The position numbers were made by a program, and so were the translations under genes. The notes under the pieces are model-generated. The model saw only the letters and a list, made by a program, of their open reading frames with translations, ran no database searches and was not told where the DNA came from. A stretch of 64,000 nt of DNA from assembly GCA_964545855.1 (NCBI GenBank), contig CAZJHD010000009.1:55453-119452 (forward strand), written 5' to 3'. Below are positions 1 through 8,708 of the stretch, piece after piece (the first letter of the stretch is position 1; each line of letters begins with the position of its first letter). Source of the stretch: CAZJHD01 sp964545855. Lineage in GTDB: Bacteria > Planctomycetota > UBA1135 > JACQFD01.

Positions 1-519
1 GTCCTGATAGGTGCGCTGGTTCGCCTTCTTGAGATCGTCGCGCCGGCCCATGGCGAGCCACTCCTCGCCGGCGGGCTGGAACGCATGGCTCACGCCGCGC
101 GCGTCGAGGCCGTAGCCGAGCTTCTCACGCGCTCGGACCACCGTGGCGATGGCCGCCGAGTCGGCGGCGGCGTCGAGGTTCACGACGACGTCGAACTCCT
201 CGGCCTGCAGCTCGACCGGCAGGTGGCCCCGGAAGGAGAGCACGCGGTCGATGTGGGGGTTCTTCTCGAGGAGCGGAGCCGAGCCCGCCGCCGTGATCCA
301 GTGGATCGAGGCTCCCTCGAAGCGGGCCTTCAGGGCCGGGAGGAGCGAAGTCGTCCGGAGAACGTCGCCCGCCGCCGCGAGCTTCACGACGAGGACACGG
401 GAGCGGACCGGCGCGTAGTGCGTGCAGCCGTCGCACACGACGCCCTCCGCCTTGTGAGGCGCGCAGGGGCGGTCGCTCCGGAAGTGGAGGCAGTCGCGGA
501 GGAAGAGGAGGTCGGTCAT
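1..519 (-). CDS. GT9 heptosyltransferase-like glycosyltransferase, 3' end outside window
   Basis: The 173 visible N-terminal residues run off the left edge of the window with no stop. After a cysteine-rich leader (Cys10, 19, 29 and 32) comes the GT9 Rossmann start KLAAAGDVLRTTSLLP at residues 46-61, then a beta-strand/alpha-helix pattern typical of ADP-heptose:LPS heptosyltransferases and related enzymes. The ATG at 519 overlaps the stop of the preceding membrane gene by 4 bases (ATGA), so the two are probably co-translated. Its neighbours are glycan and membrane-glycosyltransferase genes, which fits transfer of a nucleotide-activated sugar to a surface glycan. Donor and acceptor cannot be told from the sequence. 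The N-terminal cysteine set is not needed for GT9 activity and might bind metal. Confidence 0.8.
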   Translation of the reverse strand, partial: MTDLLFLRDCLHFRSDRPCAPHKAEGVVCDGCTHYAPVRSRVLVVKLAAAGDVLRTTSLLPALKARFEGASIHWITAAGSAPLLEKNPHIDRVLSFRGHLPVELQAEEFDVVVNLDAAADSAAIATVVRAREKLGYGLDARGVSHAFQPAGEEWLAMGRRDDLKKANQRTYQD

Positions 520-1934
520 GCGACGCCCGCGCTCGCGGGCCCGGCGGCGCCGGGGATCGCGTCCGGCTCCGCACGGCGCAGCACGAGGATCGTCAGCAGG
601 ATCACGGCGAGGGTCGTGAGGGCGAGCCGGAGGTCGATGACGGGGCCGAAGGCCGCCGGATAGGTGTTCACGCCCCGGGCCGGGTCGTAGATCCGCTGGC
701 TGGCCAAGAGAGGAAACTGCAGGTAGGTGGCCCCGTCAATCAAGACGCCGGTTCCGATCACGGCGAGCCCGAGCCTCCCGGCTCCGGCGACGGCCAGGAG
801 CGGCGCGCACCAGAGGACGAATTGCGGCGAGTAGATGTTGTGGAAGAACTGGAAGCAGAGGACCGCGAGGGCGGTGCCCGCCACGAGCGTCCGGGGCGTC
901 GGACGGAACCAGCCCGCGAGGACGAGGAGCGCCGCCGGCAGGAGCTGAACGATGCGCAGCGCCTTCAGGGAGGCGAGGAGCGTCGCGTACTCGACGCCCA
1001 GGGCGACGCGCAGCAGCCGCTCCGGCAGGCTCCCGGGGTTCGTGTCGCGCGCCCCCTGGTTCGCGAAGGGGACGTCGACGGCGGCGAGCGCCGACCCGAG
1101 GGGCGTCGCGTCGAAGAGCGCGCCCGACGGACGCCAGTCGGCGGTCCACCCGGGGTCGCTCCAGCCGAGCGCGAAGAGCGGCAGGTGCCCCGCCACGACG
1201 AGGGCCACTGCGGCCGCCGCCGCCAGGCACGCGCGCCCGACGCCGTGACGGCGCGCCACCCATCCGAAGGCGAGCGGCCCCGCCACCACGGGGTAGATCT
1301 TGAAGAGCACCCCCACGGCGAGGAGCACGAAGCCCGACATGGGCCGTCCCCGCAGGAGCGCCAGCAGCGCCGCCGAGAGCGACAGGGCCGCCAGGGGATC
1401 GAAGCGTTGGATCGAGAAGTAGAGCGCGGCGGGCGCGAGGCAGAGGAACGAGCGCCACGGCGAGAGGCCGAGGTCGCGCGCGAGGGCCGCCGTCACGGCG
1501 ATCGTCGCGAGCCACGCGAGCATCGCGACCACCGACCAGACGTTGCCGTAGGCGCGCGCGAGGTCCGAGGTGGGCGCGAGCGCGTCGATCCGCGCATGCA
1601 TCGCGCGCGGCGGCGCCGGCTCGGGATGCACGAAGAGATAGGGGATGCCGAAGGCGAGCGTCGCGAGGGGCGGATACTCGGAGAAGACGTCGAGGTACGG
1701 CCGGAGCCCCGTCGGCGCCCAGGCGCCGCGCTTCACGTAGACGGAGTAGTCGTTGTCGTCGCGGAGCAGCCGCATCCGCGCCACCGTCGACCCGCTCGGG
1801 GCGCCGTTGTGTTCGGCCGTCGCGCGCACGACCCAGGCGACGGCGAGGACCACCAGCGCCGCCAGGAGGACCTTCCCGGCCGCGCCGCGGGGGCGTCCCG
1901 CGGATCCGGCGGGGGTCGGTTGCTCGGTGGCCAT
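516..1934 (-). CDS. polytopic GT87/DUF2029-like membrane glycosyltransferase
   Basis: This 472-residue protein has a short cytoplasmic N-terminus, a first membrane segment at about residues 20-38, and roughly ten further hydrophobic helices. A periplasmic loop after the first helix carries YLDVFSEYPPL (about 80-90), the kind of acidic, Tyr/Pro-rich loop seen in GT-C enzymes of the GT87/DUF2029 type that use polyprenyl-phosphate sugars. The ATG at 1934 follows a motif at 1948-1971 that is also found upstream of another gene in this window. It overlaps the downstream GT9 gene by 4 bases. The membrane-glycosyltransferase class is well supported; the substrate is unknown. Confidence 0.7.
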   Translation of the reverse strand: MATEQPTPAGSAGRPRGAAGKVLLAALVVLAVAWVVRATAEHNGAPSGSTVARMRLLRDDNDYSVYVKRGAWAPTGLRPYLDVFSEYPPLATLAFGIPYLFVHPEPAPPRAMHARIDALAPTSDLARAYGNVWSVVAMLAWLATIAVTAALARDLGLSPWRSFLCLAPAALYFSIQRFDPLAALSLSAALLALLRGRPMSGFVLLAVGVLFKIYPVVAGPLAFGWVARRHGVGRACLAAAAAVALVVAGHLPLFALGWSDPGWTADWRPSGALFDATPLGSALAAVDVPFANQGARDTNPGSLPERLLRVALGVEYATLLASLKALRIVQLLPAALLVLAGWFRPTPRTLVAGTALAVLCFQFFHNIYSPQFVLWCAPLLAVAGAGRLGLAVIGTGVLIDGATYLQFPLLASQRIYDPARGVNTYPAAFGPVIDLRLALTTLAVILLTILVLRRAEPDAIPGAAGPASAGVA

Positions 1935-1947
1935 TCGGAGGGAATCC

Positions 1948-1971
1948 TACTTAGCTGCCCGTAGCAGAAGT
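1948..1971. repeat. shared intergenic motif, copy 1
   Basis: The 24-base motif TACTTAGCTGCCCGTAGCAG plus AAGT lies in the divergent gap between the GT87-like gene and the Dpm1-like gene, 13 bases from the minus-strand start. A near-identical 25-base copy lies at 8571-8595, again just upstream of a minus-strand start in a divergent gap. The centre is a dyad, CTGC-N5-GCAG. It could be a regulator site or a promoter core read on the minus strand. Confidence 0.4.
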
Positions 1972-2064
1972 CATCCGAGCTGCGCGCGGGGCATACTGTC
2001 GATCCGTCCGCGCTCGCTCCACGCGCACCGAGCCGCCCGCCCCGCCCGCCCAGAACCCTCCCCG

Positions 2065-2805
2065 TTGCGACCTCTCGTCATCGCGAGCACCTACAACGAG
2101 CGCGAGAACATCCAGCCGCTCGTCCAGGAGATCCTCCAGCACGCCCCCGAGGTGACCGTTCTCGTCGTCGACGACAACTCCCCGGACGGCACGGGACAGG
2201 TCGTGCGCTCCATGATGGAGACGGAGCCGCGCCTGAAGCTCCTCGCGCGCCCCGGGAAGCTCGGTCTCGGCACGGCGATCCTCGACGGGATGCGCTACGG
2301 CCTCGAGCACGGCCACGACCCCATCTGCACGATGGACGCCGACTTCTCGCACCACCCGAAGTACCTCCCCGCGATCCTCGAGGGGAGCAAGCGTTTCGAC
2401 GTGATGATCGGATCGCGCTACGTGCCCGGCGGCGGCACGAAGAATTGGGGTCTCGGCCGGCGCATCCTGAGCCGCGGATCGAATCTCGTGTCGCGGATCC
2501 TGCTGGGCTTCCCGGTGAAGGACTGCACCGGCTGCTACCGCGCCTACCGCGCCGAGCTGCTGCGCCGCATCGACCGCGACAGCATCAAGTCGTCGGGGTA
2601 CTCCTTCGTGGAGGAAGTGCTGGAGCACTGCTACCGCGCCGGCGCGACGATGGGCGAGACGCCGATCATCTTCGAGGACCGGCGCGCCGGGCATTCGAAG
2701 ATCTCGCGCAAGGAGGTCGTGCGCGCGATCCTGACGCTCTTCCGCCTGCGGTTCTCGCGGATCGGATCGCCGCCGAAGCCCGTCGAGGCTCGGCGCGGCG
2801 CCTGA
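2065..2805 (+). CDS. Dpm1-type GT2 polyprenyl-phosphate mannosyltransferase
   Basis: A 246-residue family 2 glycosyltransferase that resembles the soluble catalytic part of dolichol-phosphate mannose synthase. The N-terminal strand and nucleotide site (IASTYNERENI, residues 7-17), VVDDNSPDGTG near 34-44, the metal-binding DADFSH motif near 91 and GSRYVPGG near 118 are all visible. There is no C-terminal membrane domain, as in short bacterial Dpm1 homologues. The TTG at 2065 is chosen because it directly precedes the conserved first strand; upstream codons of the open frame are Arg/Pro-rich and look non-coding. The next gene, a GT-C enzyme that would use polyprenyl-phosphate sugars, starts 10 bases later, so donor synthesis and transfer are probably linked. 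Confidence 0.85.
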   Translation: MRPLVIASTYNERENIQPLVQEILQHAPEVTVLVVDDNSPDGTGQVVRSMMETEPRLKLLARPGKLGLGTAILDGMRYGLEHGHDPICTMDADFSHHPKYLPAILEGSKRFDVMIGSRYVPGGGTKNWGLGRRILSRGSNLVSRILLGFPVKDCTGCYRAYRAELLRRIDRDSIKSSGYSFVEEVLEHCYRAGATMGETPIIFEDRRAGHSKISRKEVVRAILTLFRLRFSRIGSPPKPVEARRGA

Positions 2806-2815
2806 CGGCCGGGCC

Positions 2816-4807
2816 GTGGCGGACGCCCGGCCGATCGGCGCGGAACCCGACGCGACGGCGCGGGCCGACGCCCCGCCGGAGCGAGCGCCCGTGTCCCGAG
2901 GCGCGCGCCTCGCCGCGGTCGCGCTCATCGCGCTCCACGCGTGGTTCCTCCTGGGTGCGGCGGCGCCGTCGTCGAATCCCCTCGCGCCGCTCGCGCCCCA
3001 GCGCAAGGGCCCGACCTTCGACGAGTACTTCTACGTCGCGGCGGGAGTGACCTACTGGCGCAGCGGAGACTTCTCGGAGAACCGCGAGCACCCGCCCCTC
3101 GCGAAGCTCCTCACGTCGGCGCCGCTCGTCGTCGCGGGCGACTTCGACGTGCCGCCCCATTGGCGCGACCTGCTCCACGTCCCCCAGCAGCTCTTCTACG
3201 AGCACAACGGCGCCGACCAGGCGCGCAACCTCTTCCTCGCGCGTCTGCCGGTGGTCGCGCTCGCGCTGCTCCTCGACGTCGCGCTCTTCCTCGTGGCCTG
3301 CGGCATGGGCGGCGCCTGGGCCGGCCTCGCGACCCTCGGCCTCGCGGCCTTCGACCCGAGCAGCATCGCCGCGGCGGCGACGGCGAACCTCGACTTCCCG
3401 AACGCGGCCCTCTGCTTCCTCGCCCTGGCGGCCCTCCGGCGCGCCCTCTTGCGCGGCAGCGCGGGCTCGACGCTCGTCGCCGGCATCGCCCTCGGCGCGG
3501 CGATGCTCACGAAGCTCACGTCGGTACTCCTGGCGCCCGCCCTCGGCGCGATGGTCGTCGCCGCCGCGCTCGAGAAGCGCTCGGCGCGGCCGCTCGCGAC
3601 CCTCCTCCTGGTCGCCCTCGGCGCCTTCTCGACCTTCGCGGCGGGCTACGGCTTCGAGACCCGGAGCCTCGCGAGCGTCGAGGGACACCCCAAGTTCTCG
3701 GGCCGCTCGCGCGATGCCGCGGGGAAGCCCCACGTCCTCGAGAAGCCGGCGATCCGCGGCGCCGTGGAGGCGGTCTTCGGACGCGAGCGCGGCGTGCCGC
3801 TGCTGACGGCCCTGAAGGGTCTCGACCACACGCTCAGCGAGACGGGCCGCATCGGCCACAAGAGCTACCTCCTCGGCGAGGCGACGCCGCTCGTCGAGGG
3901 CCGCTACGTCGGGTGGAAGCGCTTCTATCTCGCCGTGATCCCGCAGAAGCTCCCGCTCACGACGCTCGCCCTCGTCGCCGCGGGCGTCGCCGCCGCGCTC
4001 GTCTCCCGCCGCAGGACGTGGCTCGACCGCGCGTTCCTGCTCGTGTTCCCGGCGACGATCCTCCTGCAGTTCTCCCTCGGGAACGCGCAAGTGGGAATCA
4101 AGTACGTGCTGCCGGCACTGCCCTGTCTCTTCCTCGCCGGCGGGCTCCTCGCTCCGCGGGGACGCGCCGGCGCCGCCGTCGCGCTCCTGGCGATCCTCGG
4201 CGCGCTCCAGGCGACGGCGCGGCTCCATCCCGACGAGGCGATGTTCTCGAGCGTGCTGGCGGGTGGTCCCGACGTCGGACACCGGATCGCCGTCGTGGGC
4301 GACGACTGGGGCCAGGACGCGCCGGGGCTCGCGCTCTTCGCGCGCGACCTGGAGCGGATTTCCCTCGGCGGTCACCCGGATGAGGAGGCCGCGGCGATCG
4401 CGGAGTTCCTCGAGGCGCACGAGGGCGAGATGGCGGCCTCGGAGAGCTCGGGACCCTCGGCGGATCTCGTCCGCGCGATGGCGCAGGAGATCCAGATCCG
4501 TGGCATGGCCTACCGCTACTACGGCGAGGGCGACCCCAGCGACTACGGCTACGACTTCGAGGCGCTGCCACCGGGCCCGCGCCGGGGGCTTCTGGCGGTG
4601 CATGCGACGAACCTCCACCGGGAAGACGTGAACCCCTTCCTCGGGAACGCCGTCGATCTCGGCTGGCTGGAGCGCTACGACCCGACGGCCTCGGAGGGGG
4701 AGCCCATGCCGGGGGTCTACCGGTGGCTCGCGAAGGGAAAGTGGGTTGTGGCGCACCGACCCGTCGCGAAGATCGGTCGGGCCGTCTTCGTCTACTTCGT
4801 CCGCTGA
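2816..4807 (+). CDS. PMT/ArnT-like GT-C membrane glycosyltransferase
   Basis: A 663-residue polytopic protein starting with GTG. The first helix (about 30-50) is followed by a periplasmic loop with TFDEYFYVAAG (67-77), the acidic pair expected of protein O-mannosyltransferase/ArnT-type GT-C enzymes, then REHPPLAKLL near residue 91. About ten hydrophobic helices follow, then a soluble C-terminal region of about 200 residues without a recognised domain. It sits 10 bases after the Dpm1-like gene, which supports a polyprenyl-phosphate sugar donor. The acceptor (protein or lipid A) is not evident. Confidence 0.8.
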   Translation: MADARPIGAEPDATARADAPPERAPVSRGARLAAVALIALHAWFLLGAAAPSSNPLAPLAPQRKGPTFDEYFYVAAGVTYWRSGDFSENREHPPLAKLLTSAPLVVAGDFDVPPHWRDLLHVPQQLFYEHNGADQARNLFLARLPVVALALLLDVALFLVACGMGGAWAGLATLGLAAFDPSSIAAAATANLDFPNAALCFLALAALRRALLRGSAGSTLVAGIALGAAMLTKLTSVLLAPALGAMVVAAALEKRSARPLATLLLVALGAFSTFAAGYGFETRSLASVEGHPKFSGRSRDAAGKPHVLEKPAIRGAVEAVFGRERGVPLLTALKGLDHTLSETGRIGHKSYLLGEATPLVEGRYVGWKRFYLAVIPQKLPLTTLALVAAGVAAALVSRRRTWLDRAFLLVFPATILLQFSLGNAQVGIKYVLPALPCLFLAGGLLAPRGRAGAAVALLAILGALQATARLHPDEAMFSSVLAGGPDVGHRIAVVGDDWGQDAPGLALFARDLERISLGGHPDEEAAAIAEFLEAHEGEMAASESSGPSADLVRAMAQEIQIRGMAYRYYGEGDPSDYGYDFEALPPGPRRGLLAVHATNLHREDVNPFLGNAVDLGWLERYDPTASEGEPMPGVYRWLAKGKWVVAHRPVAKIGRAVFVYFVR

Positions 4808-4863
4808 GGGCACCTCGCCGGGAACTCCAGGGCGCGAAGCCGAGCTCCCGTCCGACCCACTCG

Positions 4864-5739
4864 ATGTTCTCCTCCTTCCAGATCGCGCGCATCGCGGGGA
4901 TCCCGCTGCGGATCCACGTGCTCTTCGTGGTCGTGGTGCTCGCGCTGCTCGCCCAGGCGGGCGCGGCCGGCGGCGCCGTGCGTGCCGTCGGCGTCCTGGT
5001 CTTCCTCGCGATCCTCTTCGGCTCCGTGCTCGTCCACGAGCTCGGCCATGCGCTCGTGGCGCGCCGGTTCGGCGCGCGGGTCCTCGACATCACGCTCTGG
5101 CCCCTCGGCGGCCTCGCGCGCATGACGAACATGCCGGAGCGCCCGAAGCCCGAGCTCTGGGTCGCCCTCGCGGGGCCGGCGGTGAACCTCTTCATCTGGG
5201 CCCTCGCGGCGCTCCTCGGCGGAGAGGCGGGGCTGCGGTCGTCCGCCGGCGGAGGCACGGTGCTCGACTCCGTGGCATCGGTGAACGCCGCCCTCGCGAT
5301 CTTCAACCTCGTTCCGGCCTTCCCCATGGACGGCGGCCGTGCGCTCCGCGCGTTCCTCGCGCGCACGCGGAGCTGGCTCGTCGCGACGGAGATGGCCGTG
5401 CGCGTCGGCCGGTGGTTCACGCTGATCGGGCTCGTGCTCGCGTGGATGTCTCCGAGCATCCTCTTCCTGCCGGTCCTGCTGATCGCGGTCTTCCTCTGGC
5501 TCCAGGGCTCGGCCGAGCTGCGGGGCGTCCGCGCGCGGCACGGCGCCGATCCGCTGGAGCGGCTCTTCGGGCGCGCCTTCGCCGCCGACCCCGAGACGCG
5601 GGGTCCCGTGTCCCGCAACGGCGGCCCCCATTCCCCTCCGGAGCCGGGCCCCGGCGAAGGGTCGCCGAGCGACATCGACCGCGAGCTGGAGAAGTTCCAC
5701 GGCCGGCTCGACGAGTTCTTCCGGCGCACGCCGCGGTGA
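4864..5739 (+). CDS. M50 family site-2 protease-like membrane metalloprotease
   Basis: A 291-residue protein with the zinc-binding HELGH motif at residues 58-62 inside a hydrophobic helix and the third ligand region NLVPAFPMDGGR at 148-159 (Asp156), the two signatures of the S2P/M50B intramembrane proteases. Membrane segments lie at about 15-30, 40-65, 95-120, 140-160 and 170-205. There is no PDZ or CBS domain; the C-terminal 80 residues are hydrophilic and charged. The family cleaves membrane-embedded substrates such as anti-sigma factors. No anti-sigma or sigma gene is adjacent, so the substrate is unknown. Confidence 0.85.
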   Translation: MFSSFQIARIAGIPLRIHVLFVVVVLALLAQAGAAGGAVRAVGVLVFLAILFGSVLVHELGHALVARRFGARVLDITLWPLGGLARMTNMPERPKPELWVALAGPAVNLFIWALAALLGGEAGLRSSAGGGTVLDSVASVNAALAIFNLVPAFPMDGGRALRAFLARTRSWLVATEMAVRVGRWFTLIGLVLAWMSPSILFLPVLLIAVFLWLQGSAELRGVRARHGADPLERLFGRAFAADPETRGPVSRNGGPHSPPEPGPGEGSPSDIDRELEKFHGRLDEFFRRTPR

Positions 5740-5756
5740 ACCCGGGGGCGCGCGGA

Positions 5757-7751
5757 TCAGCGCGCCGTGACGCGAACGCTCCGCAGCGAGAGCGTGCGGC
5801 CCGGAGGAACGACGATCTCGAGGAGCACGATGCGCTCCTCGCCGGGCTCGTCCGCCCCTCCCTCCACTTGGGCCGGCGGGACGAGAACACGCTCCCAGGC
5901 GCCGTCGCGGAATCGCGAGAGCGCGACGGCGAAGGGCTCCGGCACGCCGCTCCAGGTCTCGACGGCCCCGTCGATCGCGAGCGCGAGCGCCGTCCCGGCG
6001 GCGACGCGCAACGGCGGGAGCACGAGGCTGCCGATGCTCCCGGGGGTCCAGAACAGCCGCGGGTCGCGCGCCTCGGAGGAGGCGACCGCGTCGCAGACGG
6101 CGATCTCGCCCTCGCCCGTTCCCGCCGCGCGCCCGGTCCAGAGGAGCGTCTCGCCGGACTCGATGGGGCGTACGCCGTCGAGCGACGGATCGAGGAGCGG
6201 CTGCTCCGCTCCCTCCCACCGATAGATCGCGTCGAGGCGGCCGAGGGCCCGATCCGCCCGAGGGATCTCGACGTCGGGGCGCCGCGCGAGACGGCGCAGC
6301 ATCGGCTCCGTCGCATTGCGGAAGGCGAAGGCGCCGCGCACGGAATCCGGGAGACCGAGGAAGAAGCAGGTCGAGCCGCGAGGCGCCTCGGCGACGCGGG
6401 CCGCCGCGGCGGCGCCGCCCCGACGCACGGCCTCGCCCGCGCGCTCCCAGGCCTCGAAGTTCCGCCGTCCCACGAGGAGGCCCACGAGCACGAGCGCCGA
6501 CACACCGAGCCAGCGGCCGCGTCGTCCGAGGGGCGCGCCCGCGAGGCAGGACGCGGCGGCGAGGGAGAGGCCGATCGAGGGGAAGTGCAGCAGGCGCCCG
6601 GAGGCGAGCTCGTTGCCGACCGGCAGGACCCCGATGATCGGGAGGAAGGCGAGCGCCACCCACGCGGCGGCGCGCGGGAGGCCGCGCCGGGATGCGGGCG
6701 ACGCGCCGCCGAGGGCGACGAGCAGGATCGGGACGAGCATCAGCGTCGAGAGGATCCAGGTGCGCTCCGCCTCCGTCCCGAACTGGCGGAGCGGAAGGAG
6801 GAAGGTCGCCGGCAGCTCCCGCTTCAGCGACAGCAGCGCGTTCTCGGCGAAGAAATCGACGAAGAGCGGCTTCCCCGTGGCCGCATCGCGGTAGCCGCCG
6901 ACGTCTCCGTAGACGAGGAGCCGCAGCGCGACGGCGCCGCCGAAGACCGCGAGGAGCGGGAGCAGACGGATCGTCCAGCGCGGGACCGACGCGAGCCGCC
7001 ACCGCGCGCCGGCGAGCACGAGGAGCGCCGGCAGGAGGATTGTGTCCTCCTTCGAGAGGACGCTCCCGACGGCGAGGAGGCTCGGCCACGCGAGCGACCG
7101 CGTCCCTCGCCAGCGCACCGGCAGGACGGCGATCGATGCCACGGCGAGCAGCCCGGAGACGAGCGAGTAGAGGTTCGCGGTCCAGGCCGTCGACTCGAGC
7201 CCGACGGGGCTCGACGCGAAGACGCAGGCCGACGCCAGCGCGATCCCCTTCGGGAGGCCGAGGCGGCGCAGGGCGGGCACGAGGAGCGCTGCCGTCGCGG
7301 AGAAGAGAGCCACCGCGAGCCCGTGCGCGAGAGCGCCGGAGCCGGGGTCGACGCGGGCGAGCACCCACCAGAGGGCCCAGACGACGGGCCGCAGGAACAG
7401 CTCGTCGGACTGCGGGAGCATTGCCGCGATGGGGCTCGCGGCCGCCTCGGAGCGGTCGAGGAGCACCCAGTCGTCGGCGAGAAAGGGCAAGCCGAGCGCC
7501 GGCGCCGTCGCGACCGCCGCCACGACGGCCGGCAGCAGGAGCCGCAGGGCGCGCCCGCGCGGCGACGGCAGATCGCGCGGGGCCCCGCGCCCGATCCATC
7601 GCGTCGGCGCGGCGAGGCAGACGGCCGCCACGGCCACCACGAGGAGGGCGTTCGCCGCCCCCGTGCGCGGCGCGTCGACGCAGGCGATGGCGCTCGCGAC
7701 GGCGAGCGCCACCAGGAGCGAGGCGAGGAGGCCTCCCCCGCCGCGCGTCAC
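5757..7751 (-). CDS. large polytopic membrane protein, GT-C-like
   Basis: A 664-residue protein from GTG 7751, 22 bases after the RDD gene stop. It has ten or more hydrophobic helices in the first 440 residues and a soluble C-terminal region of about 200 residues. After the second helix pair comes LGLPFLADDWVLLDRS, an acidic first-loop motif common in GT-C-like membrane glycosyltransferases. Overall it resembles uncharacterised planctomycete membrane proteins that other annotations call mannosyltransferase-like or hypothetical. A glycosyltransferase role is inferred only from topology and the loop. It is probably co-transcribed with the RDD gene. Confidence 0.6.
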   Translation of the reverse strand: MTRGGGGLLASLLVALAVASAIACVDAPRTGAANALLVVAVAAVCLAAPTRWIGRGAPRDLPSPRGRALRLLLPAVVAAVATAPALGLPFLADDWVLLDRSEAAASPIAAMLPQSDELFLRPVVWALWWVLARVDPGSGALAHGLAVALFSATAALLVPALRRLGLPKGIALASACVFASSPVGLESTAWTANLYSLVSGLLAVASIAVLPVRWRGTRSLAWPSLLAVGSVLSKEDTILLPALLVLAGARWRLASVPRWTIRLLPLLAVFGGAVALRLLVYGDVGGYRDAATGKPLFVDFFAENALLSLKRELPATFLLPLRQFGTEAERTWILSTLMLVPILLVALGGASPASRRGLPRAAAWVALAFLPIIGVLPVGNELASGRLLHFPSIGLSLAAASCLAGAPLGRRGRWLGVSALVLVGLLVGRRNFEAWERAGEAVRRGGAAAAARVAEAPRGSTCFFLGLPDSVRGAFAFRNATEPMLRRLARRPDVEIPRADRALGRLDAIYRWEGAEQPLLDPSLDGVRPIESGETLLWTGRAAGTGEGEIAVCDAVASSEARDPRLFWTPGSIGSLVLPPLRVAAGTALALAIDGAVETWSGVPEPFAVALSRFRDGAWERVLVPPAQVEGGADEPGEERIVLLEIVVPPGRTLSLRSVRVTAR

Positions 7752-7773
7752 GCCGAGACCCCCGAACGCGTCC

Positions 7774-8562
7774 TCAACGGGCGGAGCGTTCGTCGCGCAG
7801 GCAGAGATAGAGCTGCCGCAGGAAGCCCCGCTCGTCGGCCGGCAGCGCGATCTCGAGCTCCTCCGCCATGCGCTGCGCGATCGCGTGTCGCAGCGACGCC
7901 TCGGCGCCGGGATCGAGGGAGCCCCTCCGCGCGTGGAAGCTCCGGAGCAGCACGAGGGCGCCCGCGTCGAGCGCGCGCACGCGATGCACCGGCAGGTCGA
8001 CGACGCGCGGCTCCGCGGGATCGGCGTAGCGCGCGCTGGCGAGCGGATCCCGGTCGTGCGCTCCCGGAACTTCGTCCCGCACGACGAGCGTGCCGGCGAG
8101 GTAGTCGCCGAGGCGCTTCCCGTCGCGGGAGAGCAGGATCGCGACGGCGCCCACGGCGAAGCCCGGCGCGGGCACGAGCGTGTCGACGAAGAGCGCGAGC
8201 GTCCGCAGCAGATGCGCCCCGAGCGGCGCCGAACGCCCTTCGGCGTCCACCACGCGGATGCCGAGCGCGCGCTTGCCGAAGGACGCGCCGATCGTCGCCG
8301 CCGTCCAGGGGAAGTACGCGAGCGGGAGCACGAGGGACCAGAGGGCGAGAACCGCGATGAACGTCGACTGGCCGAGCTCCAGCGCCGCCACGACGATCCC
8401 CACCGGGACAAGGACGACCATCGACAGGACGAAGAGCACCGCGCCGTCGATCATCAGCGCGGCCGCGCGCGACCCGAGCCCCGCCGTCTCCCAGCGGATG
8501 CTGACCGACTCGGGAGTCTCGAAATGGACGAAGGACGTCGAGGGATCGGCGGTCGGCGGCAC
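7774..8562 (-). CDS. RDD family membrane protein
   Basis: A 262-residue protein starting with GTG. The RDD signature is visible: GLGSRAAALMIDGAVLF (about 28-44) with the conserved Arg and Asp, two further hydrophobic segments, and GASFGKRALGIRVV (about 92-105), followed by GDYLAGTLVVRDEVP. The C-terminal 90 residues are hydrophilic and predicted helical. RDD proteins are small integral membrane proteins of poorly defined, possibly ion-transport, function. Divergently placed next to a SpoIIM-like gene and a DUF58/MoxR cluster, it is part of a widely conserved genomic association. A copy of the shared intergenic motif lies 8 bases upstream of the start. Confidence 0.85.
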   Translation of the reverse strand: MPPTADPSTSFVHFETPESVSIRWETAGLGSRAAALMIDGAVLFVLSMVVLVPVGIVVAALELGQSTFIAVLALWSLVLPLAYFPWTAATIGASFGKRALGIRVVDAEGRSAPLGAHLLRTLALFVDTLVPAPGFAVGAVAILLSRDGKRLGDYLAGTLVVRDEVPGAHDRDPLASARYADPAEPRVVDLPVHRVRALDAGALVLLRSFHARRGSLDPGAEASLRHAIAQRMAEELEIALPADERGFLRQLYLCLRDERSAR

Positions 8563-8570
8563 GGCGCCGC

Positions 8571-8595
8571 TACTCTAGCTGCCCATGGCAGAAGT
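8571..8595. repeat. shared intergenic motif, copy 2
   Basis: TACTCTAGCTGCCCATGGCA plus GAAGT matches the motif at 1948-1971 in 21 of 24 aligned bases with one inserted base. Here the dyad is CTGCC-CAT-GGCAG, a perfect 5-bp palindrome arm pair. Both copies lie in divergent gaps, 8-13 bases from the minus-strand start codon. Confidence 0.4.
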
Positions 8596-8600
8596 GCTTC

Positions 8601-8684
8601 GCGGAGCGAGCGCGAGTCCCATTCCAGGAACACCGAGTCGTCTCGCGCGAGGCGCGGCGTCTCGCTCCGCTCGCTCGTTCCTGG
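8601..8684. repeat. two interleaved perfect inverted repeats
   Basis: GCGGAGCGAG at 8601-8610 pairs perfectly with CTCGCTCCGC at 8661-8670, and CCAGGAAC at 8624-8631 pairs with GTTCCTGG at 8677-8684. The two pairings cross, so an RNA could fold either way or as a pseudoknot. The element fills the gap before the SpoIIM-like gene start at 8709 and could act as a leader structure. No function is shown. Confidence 0.3.
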
Positions 8685-8708
8685 CTCCTCGGACGATCCG
8701 CTAGCGGC

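Noticed and set aside
2666..8411. Long open frames antisense or out of frame to the glycosyltransferase genes (for example 2666-4813 minus, 4746-8360 plus, 4792-7599 minus)
   Set aside because: Their translations are dominated by Arg, Glu, Ala and Pro and lack domains. They are the expected shadows of coding frames with GC-rich third positions.
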